From Methylobacterium iners (GTDB taxonomy: Bacteria > Pseudomonadota > Alphaproteobacteria > Rhizobiales > Beijerinckiaceae), in assembly GCF_022179305.1 (NCBI RefSeq), contig NZ_BPQP01000004.1, positions 62,001 to 126,000 of the forward strand: a stretch of 64,000 nt of DNA, read 5' to 3'. The notes beneath the pieces were generated by a model. It was not told the origin of the DNA. It searched no databases and was given only the letters and a program-made list of their open reading frames with translations. Positions within the stretch are counted from its first letter, which is position 1. Every line of letters starts with the position of its first letter. The translations under genes were made by a program, and so were the position numbers. Of this stretch, positions 20,564 to 28,257 are shown piece by piece.

Positions 20564-21267
20564 TCGACCAGCCGCGTCGCCCCGAAGATCGGCTCAAAGG
20601 CGGCGCGCAGCTGCATGTCCACCTCGGGCATCGTGACGAGGCGGCCGAGGTCGACGAGGCTCGTTACGCCGTGGCCCGCGATCCCGCAGGGCACGATCCC
20701 GGAGTAATGAGTCAGGTCGGGCTCCACGTTCAGGCTGATGCCGTGGAAGCTGACCCAGCGGCGCACCCGAATGCCGATCGCGGCGATCTTGTCCTCGGCG
20801 CCCTCCCCCTTCTCAGGCCGGCGCATCCAGACGCCGACGCGGTCGGCCCGGCGCTCGCCGGCGACGTTGAAGGCGTCGAGGGTTGCGATGATCCAGGCCT
20901 CGAGCGCGGCGACGTAGGCGCGAAGGTCTGGCCGGCGCCGGCTGAGGTCGAGCATGACGTAGGCCACGCGCTGCCCGGGCCCGTGATAGGTGAACTGCCC
21001 ACCGCGCCCGGTCCGGTGCACGGGAAATCGGTCCGGCTCGACGAGATCCGCCTCGCGGGCCGAGGTGCCGGCCGTGTAGAGCGGCGGGTGCTCCAAGAGC
21101 CAGACCTGCTCGCGGGCCTGCCCGGCCGCGATCGCCGCGGCCCGCGCCTCCATCGCGACGACGGCTTCGGCGTAGGGCACCGGCACGTCCTCGATCCGCC
21201 ACTCGACGGGTCCGCTCCCGGCATCGGGCAGGAAATCCGACGGCGAGAACGCGAGACGCCCGGTCAT
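20560..21267 (-). CDS. lipB: Octanoyltransferase
   Basis: LipB moves octanoate from acyl carrier protein to the lipoyl domains of 2-oxoacid dehydrogenases, the first step of lipoate synthesis. The 235-residue protein has the family blocks [20 protein letters not shown], the catalytic Lys in [18 protein letters not shown], and the catalytic Cys in [19 protein letters not shown] 21267 is preferred; an in-frame TTG at 21285 is possible. The stop overlaps the end of the convergent cation efflux gene. Confidence 0.94.
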   Translation of the reverse strand: MTGRLAFSPSDFLPDAGSGPVEWRIEDVPVPYAEAVVAMEARAAAIAAGQAREQVWLLEHPPLYTAGTSAREADLVEPDRFPVHRTGRGGQFTYHGPGQRVAYVMLDLSRRRPDLRAYVAALEAWIIATLDAFNVAGERRADRVGVWMRRPEKGEGAEDKIAAIGIRVRRWVSFHGISLNVEPDLTHYSGIVPCGIAGHGVTSLVDLGRLVTMPEVDMQLRAAFEPIFGATRLVD

Positions 21268-21341
21268 TACGGTTTCTTTTACCAAGACTTCACGGTCCTG
21301 CGTGGAAGGTCGGTATCGGGAGCCGCGAGCCGCGGCGTCCC

Positions 21342-21665
21342 GTGAGCGGGACGACAGGCGTGGCGGTTCTCGAAGACCTCAAGGTCGATCTGACGGTCGT
21401 GCTCGGGCGGAGCCACATGCCGCTGCACATGCTGCTGCGCATGGGCCGCGGCGCGGTGATCGAGCTCGAATCTACCGAGACGGATATGGTCGAAATCCTC
21501 GCCAACGACCACCCGATCGCCCGCGGCCAGATCGTGGTCACGGGCAACCGCATCTCCGTCGAAATCACCGAGCTGATCCGCAAGGCCGAGGCGGTGCGCC
21601 TGCCCGGCGTGACCATCGGCGAGGGTGCGGTGCCGGTGCTGGAGGGCGGCGTCAATTTCCTCTGA
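21342..21665 (+). CDS. Solitary FliN-like (SpoA domain) protein
   Basis: The 107-residue protein consists almost wholly of a SpoA/FliN domain: [36 protein letters not shown] and [20 protein letters not shown] match FliN, the C-ring switch subunit of flagella and a relative of type III secretion ring proteins. The start is a GTG at 21342. No other flagellar gene is nearby; neighbours are lipB and tRNA-Leu. It may be the true FliN of a scattered flagellar set or a paralogue. The gene ends about 110 bp before the tRNA. Confidence 0.85.
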   Translation: MSGTTGVAVLEDLKVDLTVVLGRSHMPLHMLLRMGRGAVIELESTETDMVEILANDHPIARGQIVVTGNRISVEITELIRKAEAVRLPGVTIGEGAVPVLEGGVNFL

Positions 21666-21778
21666 GGGTCAACACGCGCTTGTCGCATCGGATTTCATCT
21701 GTTATCCGCTGCGCCGCTCCACACGATCCCTGGCGCTCACCCCTTAACGGGGCCGCGATCCGGCGACGTGGCGACGAT

Positions 21779-21863
21779 GCGGCCATGGCGGAATTGGTAG
21801 ACGCGCTAGCTTGAGGTGCTAGTCCTGCAAGGGGTGGAGGTTCGAGTCCTCTTGGCCGCACCA
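21779..21863 (+). tRNA. tRNA-Leu (anticodon GAG)
   Basis: An 85-nt tRNA with acceptor stem GCGGCCA paired with TGGCCGC, D-arm region GGTAGACGCGC, anticodon stem CTAGC/GCTAG around loop TTGAGGT (anticodon GAG, reading CUY), a short variable arm, TpsiC arm GGTTCGAGTCC, and an encoded CCA. Its 3' end from 21837 is one copy of the 29-bp repeat that bounds the integrated element, so the gene was regenerated on insertion and is intact. Confidence 0.95.
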
Positions 21864-21865
21864 AC
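21837..21865 (+). repeat. attL: left copy of 29-bp direct repeat (tRNA-Leu 3' end)
   Basis: Twenty-nine bases covering the TpsiC arm, acceptor strand and CCA of tRNA-Leu plus two more bases are repeated exactly at 32833-32861. This is the expected core of a tRNA-targeting tyrosine-recombinase insertion. GCACCAAC at its end (21858-21865) is also present inverted at 21890-21897. Confidence 0.93.
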
Positions 21866-21945
21866 TCTTTTGTCCTTGTGTGACAGAAGGTTGGTGCAAT
21901 ACAGTGGGTTAGGGAAAGCCGCGCTCTCACACAGCGGTGCCCCAC

Positions 21946-23538
21946 ATGGCCCTCATGACTGCCCGACCTTGGAAGGACCCTAAGACCGGGGTCTACCACC
22001 TCAGACAGCGCACCCCGCGTGACCTTTTGGTCCGTGTGAAGGGTCGCGTCATCTCGATCCCCATTGCCAGTACGTTTGTCTCCGTGAAGGTCGGTGACAT
22101 GGTTCAGGCGTCCCTCCGTACCAAAGAGGTCACTGAGGCTAGGACCCGACATGCGGTTGCCGATGGTGCTCTCAAGCGGCTTTGGGATGCTGAGCGCAAT
22201 GGACCGATGACTCTCAACAAGAGGCAGATAACCGCCTTGTGCGGTCTCTTGTACAAAGATTTTATAGACGGACTGAGTGACGAGCCCGGAACAGCCGAGA
22301 TTTGGGAAGAAGTTGAGAATATACATGCCAGCTACCGGGCCAGAGGCAAGACTGAGAAGTGGATCGGGCCTTCGGTAGATGCGGTATTAACTCGGGAGGG
22401 TCTTGTTGTTGACGAGACTAGCTGGAAACGTCTCGCTGAAGCTGCTTTCGACACCTTGGATAGAGCCGCTGGAACCCTAAAACGAAATGCAAGAGGCGAC
22501 TATAGCCCTGATCCTGTAGCGTCAACATTTCCTACTTGGACACGGCCTAGTATCTCGAACGGAGACAACGACGCGCCTAGGGCAGACTCTATTTTGTCAG
22601 TGGATGATCTGTTCGAACGGTGGGCCGCCTATAACGCTGATAAGAAGGCCGCGAACACGATCAAGCGGTATCGGGGTAGCTTCCGGTCATTGATCCGGTT
22701 TGCCGAGGATCGCGACGTTCGTTCCCTGACAGGTGATGACATCTACGCCTGGGCGCTTCACCGCGAGAAGGTGGAAGGCATCACGGCAAAGGCGGTCAAT
22801 AAGAACGATCTGGTGGCGGTAAGCTCGGTGTTCAGTTGGGCCATGAGCCGGCAGGGTGGAACACTCCTCACCGCAAACCCTGTGAGTGGATCTCGCTTGG
22901 ATGAGCCTAAGGAGAAAGGAAAAAAGCGAGAGAAGCACTTCCGGGAGAAGGAGATCGGCGCGATCCTTTCTGCTGCTTCATCGGTCAAGCCTAATGACAC
23001 GAACCCTACTCTCTATTTCGCCTATAGATGGTGTCCTTGGCTTGCCGCTTACTCAGGGGCTCGCATCGCCGAACTGACCCACCTTGAAAAGCGAGATATC
23101 AGGGTGGAAGACGGCGTAACGCTGATGGACCTAAGGGTGACTAAGACAGATGCCCCCCGCCTCATTCCCATCCATGAGCACCTGATCGAACAGGGTTTCC
23201 TTGCCTTTGTAGAGGCGTCAGGCCCTGGTCCTCTCTTCTTCGATCCTGAGAGGCATGACAAAAAGACAGCGACGCCTCCTGCGGAACAGCGCGGGCAAAA
23301 GGTGGCGAAGTGGGTTCGTGAAGTGGCAAAGCTGGACCCTAACGTCGATCCGAACCACGGCTGGCGTCACACATGGAAGACGAAGGCACTTGATGTCGGA
23401 ATTGAGGAACGCATTAGAGACGCGATCACAGGACACAGGGTTAGGTCCGTTGGAAGATCTTATGAGGCTCCGACCTTGAAAATGAAGGCGAAAGCCATGA
23501 AGCGGTTTCCGAGGTATAAGCTTGACTTAACCGCCTAA
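21946..23538 (+). CDS. int: Tyrosine-type site-specific integrase
   Basis: The 530-residue recombinase very likely inserts the element into the adjacent tRNA-Leu; it starts 80 bp from attL and reads inward. The N-terminal region (RPWKDPKTGVYHLRQRTP) looks like the arm-binding/DUF6538-type domain. A SAM-like core-binding domain covers about 205-300, and the catalytic domain from about 320 has Arg373 (SGARIAEL), His471-x2-Arg474 (HGWRHTW), His497 (GHR) and nucleophile Tyr506. An in-frame GTG at 21937 is an alternative start. All catalytic residues are present, so it appears functional. Confidence 0.93.
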   Translation: MALMTARPWKDPKTGVYHLRQRTPRDLLVRVKGRVISIPIASTFVSVKVGDMVQASLRTKEVTEARTRHAVADGALKRLWDAERNGPMTLNKRQITALCGLLYKDFIDGLSDEPGTAEIWEEVENIHASYRARGKTEKWIGPSVDAVLTREGLVVDETSWKRLAEAAFDTLDRAAGTLKRNARGDYSPDPVASTFPTWTRPSISNGDNDAPRADSILSVDDLFERWAAYNADKKAANTIKRYRGSFRSLIRFAEDRDVRSLTGDDIYAWALHREKVEGITAKAVNKNDLVAVSSVFSWAMSRQGGTLLTANPVSGSRLDEPKEKGKKREKHFREKEIGAILSAASSVKPNDTNPTLYFAYRWCPWLAAYSGARIAELTHLEKRDIRVEDGVTLMDLRVTKTDAPRLIPIHEHLIEQGFLAFVEASGPGPLFFDPERHDKKTATPPAEQRGQKVAKWVREVAKLDPNVDPNHGWRHTWKTKALDVGIEERIRDAITGHRVRSVGRSYEAPTLKMKAKAMKRFPRYKLDLTA

Positions 23539-23553
23539 TATCATGATGCGAAA

Positions 23554-24141
23554 TTAAGGATTAACATCCCTGCGTGCTGCTTCCTTGAGATCGCTTGGCG
23601 TAATGTTGCTGAGCTTTTGCCACGTGTCCATGGAAGCATAAACCCATTTCTCAAACCTCTCCTTCTGATCCGCCTTACCGTCTCCGATTGGAGGGAAAGA
23701 TAATGGATATACTATCTCACTCGGGTTTTTGATGGCTTCACTCTGAAGCGCTTGGACGGATGACGTTCCCCAGACGAGGCAATCCCAAAACCGCTTGACT
23801 GTCTTTGGTCTATCAACTTGCCAAGACGCGGCTGCGACCTTCATCTCACTATCTCGGATGGTATGAACAAAGCCATTGTTTACACGCACTCTCAGACGCT
23901 TAGCGCTTTCCTCCGCACCAACAGCGTTCAAGACCATGCCAGCAACCATGGCACTCTTATTCAATGATTGGTACTCGGGCTGATCCGGTGTTGTTGTAAG
24001 TACCATCATCAGAGCAGCGCAAGAGTAGGACTGTCGTTCTAAAGGTGTCGCCTGTTCCCATCGCCAAGCCGAAGCATCAGGTTGAGCAAAGGCATTGACT
24101 GTTGTGGCGGCAAGAAGTGCCAACCCAAAGAGCGAACGCAT
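23554..24141 (-). CDS. Predicted secreted protein, unknown, element cargo
   Basis: The 195-residue protein begins MRSLFGLALLAATTVNAFAQ, a clear Sec signal peptide cleaved after the Ala residues. The mature part has two Cys (SYSCAAL and RFWDCLVWG) that could form a disulphide, and is mixed alpha/beta. I recognise no family. It is the only leftward gene in the element, which suggests cargo (exclusion, toxin-like or fitness protein) rather than replication. A GTG directly before the ATG is an alternative start. It converges on the integrase with a 15-bp gap. Confidence 0.75.
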   Translation of the reverse strand: MRSLFGLALLAATTVNAFAQPDASAWRWEQATPLERQSYSCAALMMVLTTTPDQPEYQSLNKSAMVAGMVLNAVGAEESAKRLRVRVNNGFVHTIRDSEMKVAAASWQVDRPKTVKRFWDCLVWGTSSVQALQSEAIKNPSEIVYPLSFPPIGDGKADQKERFEKWVYASMDTWQKLSNITPSDLKEAARRDVNP

Positions 24142-25032
24142 CACTTACCCCCACATTGCTGATGTCCCGTATTGCACAAACGTATGACAAGATAGAGCAA
24201 ACGCCTCAAGGCGGGTCTGGTGGTGGCTGCAAGGAAGTTGTTGAGCATCTGTAAGACGTCGACGAAGAGAAGGAGATCGCACCTCCCCTCCCCCTGATGG
24301 TCAGACCGTGGCCGCACCTGGTTTGCTTCTGTCTTTCGTGACGAACTTGACCCACGACAAGGGTCTTACTCTCATGTTCCAAAACCAGTCTCTAGAACCT
24401 ATGACGATATACAGCCCATAGTCATCGAGTTCGAGACGGAACAAGGTACCCAGTTGTATTGTTATCAGGTTGCGCATTGTGGGACGTAGCTCAGCAAGAG
24501 ACCTATTAAGCTAGGCCGGCGAGCATTGGCAGTACATTATGGCTCAATAATGGACCCGTTACCGCGAGCGACCTGCATATCGAAGGCACATACCATAGCG
24601 TAACCGTTCAGTGATGTAGGCTCAGCGTCGTTTAGCTAGGTATCACTTGTAACTCTGTGCAGAACCCTTTCAGACAGCAGGGGTTTACCGGCTGATTTGT
24701 TAGAAAAATGTGAGAGGCCAACCCTAAAGGTGTTTCCAGCAGGGTTCCCCCCTAGCCCACCCCTCCCGTCGCCTTGGTTGAGCAGGGGCAGGGTTATGAG
24801 TGTGCCCATCATCGGGTCGGGTTCACACTGTATCATCGCTGAGCAGGGCCACGGACTGACGAGGTTGGCTCAGGACAGGCAAGGCCACCCTCCCCGTCAA
24901 CCACACTCATCTCCTGAAGCGAGACCGTTCCTGAGGCTTCCTGATGCTCCATCTGTTAGGTTGCTAATGCAGCTTTACAGAGGCTGACGAGTGTGTCACA
25001 AGCTTACAACCTTACAAGAGGTTCTGAGCGTC
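24142..25032. other. Long non-coding stretch of the element
   Basis: About 890 bp with no convincing gene; short frames at 24636-24836 (minus) and 24697-24987 (plus) lack good starts and sensible composition. It contains one copy (24857-24880) of a 24-nt motif seen again at 28032-28055. Its position between divergent genes suits promoters, a replication origin or a small RNA, but I see no ordered iterons. Confidence 0.5.
24857..24880 (+). repeat. 24-nt dispersed motif, copy 1
   Basis: The pattern TGACGA-G-GTTGGCTCAGGA (20 nt) followed by CAGGC matches 28032-28055 in 22 of 24 positions. Both copies are in non-coding parts of the element and in the same orientation, about 150-200 bp before a rightward gene, so a shared control or replication site is possible. 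Confidence 0.45.
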
Positions 25033-25689
25033 ATGGCCGTCTACAGCTACACCAGGGTTTCCACGGATCGACAGGCTGATGAAGGCGAGAGCCTTGGTGC
25101 TCAGCAAAGGCGGGTCAACGGGTATGCCCAGATGCAGGAGATGACCGTGGATCGACACTTCGTTGAGCGGGGTGTGTCCGGGTCAGTCCCCGTGAGCGAG
25201 AGGCAGGAAGGCTCCGAACTCCTAGCCGTGGTTAGACCGGGTGACACCATCATCACTCCGAAGTTGGACCGCATGTTCCGGTCAGCCAGGGATGCTCTCA
25301 ATGTCCTTCATGAACTCAGGGAGAAGGGTGTCTCGCTTCACATGATCGACCTTGGTGGCGACGTGACCGGCAACGGTATCGCCAAGATGGTGTTCACGAT
25401 CCTTAGCGCCGTGGCTGAGGCTGAGCGGGACCGCATTCGTGAGCGGATCAGTGACGTGAAGAAGGATCAGAAGGCCCGCAATAGGTACCTCGGAGGGAAG
25501 GTGCCGTTCGGCTACCGCGTGGGGGACCAGGGTGACCTTGTTGAGCATGAGGCCGAGCAAGAAGCGGTGACGCTCATGAAGACACTCAAGACCGATGGGA
25601 AGTCACTGAGGGTGATTGCAGAAGCGGTCCAGGCGAAGGGCTTTCGGATCAGCCACGTCGGCGTGAAGGAGGTGCTGGGGAGGATCTAG
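25033..25689 (+). CDS. Serine recombinase (resolvase/invertase family)
   Basis: The 218-residue protein has the resolvase catalytic domain: VYSYTRVSTDRQADEGESL with nucleophile Ser10, then TIITPKLDRMFRSARDALNV and the long E helix AKMVFTILSAVAEAERDRIR. A short C-terminal helix-turn-helix (SLRVIAEAVQAKGFRISHVG) binds DNA. The ATG at 25033 follows weak GAGGTTCTGAG; the frame extends 14 codons upstream without support. Likely roles are multimer resolution of a circular form or inversion of a segment; no inverted site pair was recognised. Having this beside a tyrosine integrase is unusual for so small an element. Confidence 0.92.
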   Translation: MAVYSYTRVSTDRQADEGESLGAQQRRVNGYAQMQEMTVDRHFVERGVSGSVPVSERQEGSELLAVVRPGDTIITPKLDRMFRSARDALNVLHELREKGVSLHMIDLGGDVTGNGIAKMVFTILSAVAEAERDRIRERISDVKKDQKARNRYLGGKVPFGYRVGDQGDLVEHEAEQEAVTLMKTLKTDGKSLRVIAEAVQAKGFRISHVGVKEVLGRI

Positions 25690-25896
25690 AAAGATTCTTT
25701 GCCGGGGTAGGCCGTCGAAAATGCTGATGAATCAACACAGACAATTACGCTAACGCAAACGTCTACAGAAGCGTAAGTAAATACAAATAGAAAGTGACTA
25801 GGAAGTGACCTGGAAGGGCTTGACTTATCGATCTTCTAAAATGTAAGCCTGCGAGGGTGAGCCCTAGGCTCCCATAACGGCCGATTAGAAGAGGCG

Positions 25897-26556
25897 ATGC
25901 ACAGGATGTGCCGAGTCGAACGATGTCATAGACCAGCGAAATCATCATACGGTATTTATTGTACGAAGCATTATGCGGCTAACCGCGACCATGGTGACCC
26001 TGAGCAGATAGGGATCACTAAGGAGATGCTGAGGCCGTATGTTGAGATGGTTCATAACAAGAGAGCGAAACACCCTGACAACACAGTTTGGCTGATGATG
26101 GAAGCCAAGTGGAACAGCTTGGTTGACTACTGTCAGGAGACCCTAGCCAGCACTCCGTATATGAACCGGTATAACCGGAGGGGTATGAGTGAGATCAGGA
26201 AGTTAGGGATCAATGTTGAACCGAAGAAGGTCATTGATACCGTCCTAGCCTGTTATCTCATGTACGACCTGGAAGGGCGAAGGTTCAGGACGGATCAGTC
26301 ATTCAGGTTTCAGTTGGTCAGGCGAGTGCGTGGCTTGACTACGACGAATGCGAAGTCCTGGCCTACAGGTGAAGGCGGCAAGCGGAAGCTTGTCTACGAT
26401 GAACTTCCTCCCAAGGCCAACATCGTCATGTCAACCCTGATCATCGGTAAGCTTGGCTCAACAGGCGTGACGTTCTCCCGAATAGTCAAAGAAGATGAGG
26501 AGAAGGAGCGGAAGGAGAAGCTGGCATACTTCGATGCATTGGAGTCACTACGGTGA
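25897..26556 (+). CDS. Zinc-finger phage-like protein, coupled to polymerase-like gene
   Basis: The 219-residue protein starts with a probable metal site C5-x4-C10-x11-C22-x2-H25 (MCRVERCHRPAKSSYGIYC then TKHY), as found at the N terminus of some phage HNH and DNA-binding proteins. The rest is helical and basic (RRFRTDQSFRFQLVRRVRG), ending in a Glu/Lys helix. I recognise no catalytic motif. GTGA at 26553-26556 overlaps its stop with the next start, so both proteins are made together. A replication accessory, primase-like or initiator function is plausible but inferred only from coupling. Confidence 0.8.
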   Translation: MHRMCRVERCHRPAKSSYGIYCTKHYAANRDHGDPEQIGITKEMLRPYVEMVHNKRAKHPDNTVWLMMEAKWNSLVDYCQETLASTPYMNRYNRRGMSEIRKLGINVEPKKVIDTVLACYLMYDLEGRRFRTDQSFRFQLVRRVRGLTTTNAKSWPTGEGGKRKLVYDELPPKANIVMSTLIIGKLGSTGVTFSRIVKEDEEKERKEKLAYFDALESLR

Positions 26557-27908
26557 TTGGTGGCGCTGACATCCAAGCGAACCCGTTTGATCAAGAGGAA
26601 CAGGAGGTCGACCGCTTCTTCTGCCCTTCCCGTATTCCTCGCACTGCCAAGGCTAAAGCGTTCGTTGAGAAAGCAATCGACATCCTTGATCAGAATGAGA
26701 AAGCTGATCTCAGGAGAAAGAGACGACGTAAAGCCAAAGACCAACAGACATACATATCGACCGTAACAGCCGTTGTATGTGACTTGGCTCACTACATCTT
26801 ATCCGATGATCACAGGTCGATGGTCATCAGTAGGTCGAAGGAGGAACTTGGTAAGGCCAATCGCTACAAGCATCCTGCGATGAACCAGGGTCTACCGAAG
26901 CTGCTAGATGCGATGTCCGGTGAAGGTCTCCTTTGGCTGGAACAGAGGCGAGGATATCATTACAAAGGCGGCGCTAAGCAAAAGACTACCATCAATGCTC
27001 GCGAGGCATTCCATGAGCTTGTCGCGAAACACGGTCTAACCTGCGATGACTTCGGTCATGATAGGGTACGAGAGTTGATCGAACTCAAGGACTTTAAGAA
27101 GGGATACGGGAAGAAGCCCAAGAACATCCCGTACACAGATACGGAGCAAACTTGCCGGTATCGAACTCAGGTTCAAGCAATCAATGAATATCTAGAGGGT
27201 GCTGATATTGAGTTCGACCGTAGGGCGCTACGACGGTTCATCACTGTAGATACTTCACTACGACGCCTGCGCCGTTCCTTCACTTGTGGCTCATTCAGCA
27301 GTGGTGGTCGGATGTGGGACGGGTTCTGGATGAACTTGGGTAAGGAGGAGCGACTACGGGGGCTAAAGATCAATGGTGAGAGGATCGTGGGGGTAGACTA
27401 CAAGTCGTCAGCTATTCGTATCCTCTACGGTATCACCGGTAAGACACCGCCGAGAGATGATTTGTATGAGATCAAATGCATCGATCCTAAATGGAGGGAG
27501 GGGATCAAGAGGCTGTACAATACTCTTACGTTCTCTGATGTGATACCTTCAAAGAAACCAAGAGAAACCACGCAGCTTCTGCCTAAGACAAATGTGAAGA
27601 ACTTGTGTCAATTCATCATCGACTCACATCCTGATATCGCTCATCACCTTCCATCTCAGATTGGTCATCGTATCCAATTCATAGAAAGTGAAATGATCAT
27701 TCGAGTAGTGTCGATCCTGATTGGTGAGGGGATTGTGTCTCTTCCGATCCATGATTGTGTTCTCGTACCTGAGTCAGCAAGAGAGATAACAGTGTCTGTG
27801 ATGCTCAGTGTCTTCTACGATATGGTAGGGATAGAAGGTTCAGTCTCTATAGATGACATATCTAGTATCAATAAATCTCTATACACCTTCGGTCACACTA
27901 CGGTATAG
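26553..27908 (+). CDS. Small family A DNA polymerase-like protein
   Basis: The 451-residue protein is of the type usually left hypothetical in phages and Rhizobiales elements. Residues 251-290 hold GGRMWDGFWMNLG and INGERIVGVDYKSSAIRILY, where Asp282 fits motif A of family A polymerases (DYSQIELR). R315-x3-K319 (WREGIKRLYNTL) fits motif B. SLPIHDCVLVPES puts Asp401 at motif C (usually VHDE). There is no 3'-5' exonuclease domain; residues 1-230 are a basic, helical, unfamiliar region. I infer a minimal polymerase or primer-extending replication protein of the element. Starts with GTG overlapping the zinc-finger gene. Family call is by motif, not search. Confidence 0.7.
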   Translation: MIGGADIQANPFDQEEQEVDRFFCPSRIPRTAKAKAFVEKAIDILDQNEKADLRRKRRRKAKDQQTYISTVTAVVCDLAHYILSDDHRSMVISRSKEELGKANRYKHPAMNQGLPKLLDAMSGEGLLWLEQRRGYHYKGGAKQKTTINAREAFHELVAKHGLTCDDFGHDRVRELIELKDFKKGYGKKPKNIPYTDTEQTCRYRTQVQAINEYLEGADIEFDRRALRRFITVDTSLRRLRRSFTCGSFSSGGRMWDGFWMNLGKEERLRGLKINGERIVGVDYKSSAIRILYGITGKTPPRDDLYEIKCIDPKWREGIKRLYNTLTFSDVIPSKKPRETTQLLPKTNVKNLCQFIIDSHPDIAHHLPSQIGHRIQFIESEMIIRVVSILIGEGIVSLPIHDCVLVPESAREITVSVMLSVFYDMVGIEGSVSIDDISSINKSLYTFGHTTV

Positions 27909-28031
27909 GAGTTAGACACCCAGTTAAGCAATATTAGGGCTCATAAGCCTTTCCCAGTCTGGCAGAGGGTGACTCGTCTTCGAGGCCCCAGTCTCACCGG
28001 TGTCACCGTGCCACTACGATGCCGCTACGAT

Positions 28032-28055
28032 TGACGACGTTGGCTCAGGACTGGC
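28032..28055 (+). repeat. 24-nt dispersed motif, copy 2
   Basis: TGACGACGTTGGCTCAGGAC (20 nt) followed by TGGC differs from the copy at 24857-24880 at two positions. It lies about 200 bp before the giant gene. Confidence 0.45.
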
Positions 28056-28241
28056 TCGAAGGTCTTTTGGCTACTTGGTTAGCACAGAGACGGTCCTACT
28101 ACGTCTCAGCGCAATAGTGAGCGTGTAGGATAGAAGTTCTTTAGTACGGAAAAACTGGAAACTCTCGCGCTGTCCCCATGCAGCCGATGGCGAAGCTATG
28201 CCTAAGCGCCGTGTGTCTCAAATCAACAATCAAACTTTGTC

Positions 28242-28248
28242 AGGAAGG
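28242..28248 (+). promoter_or_regulatory. Strong ribosome-binding site deciding the giant gene start
   Basis: AGGAAGG is placed 9 nt before the ATG at 28258 and matches the 16S anti-Shine-Dalgarno well. The earlier in-frame ATG at 28198 has no such site. Confidence 0.7.
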
Positions 28249-28257
28249 ACCCAAGCC

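Larger units (their letters stand above)
27909..28257. promoter_or_regulatory. Gene-free region before the giant phage-like gene
   Basis: About 350 bp without a gene. It holds copy 2 of the 24-nt motif and just upstream the short related units CACTACGAT and CGCTACGATTG (28010-28033). It ends in a strong ribosome-binding site for the next gene. A promoter is expected; no clear -35/-10 pair was chosen. Confidence 0.4.

Noticed and set aside
24697-24987. 96-codon frame in the element's silent stretch
   Set aside because: Pro/Ser-rich, no ribosome-binding site, no family and unlike the neighbouring element genes.
24142-25032. CRISPR array or iteron-type origin
   Set aside because: No regularly spaced repeats were found; only one isolated motif copy lies here.
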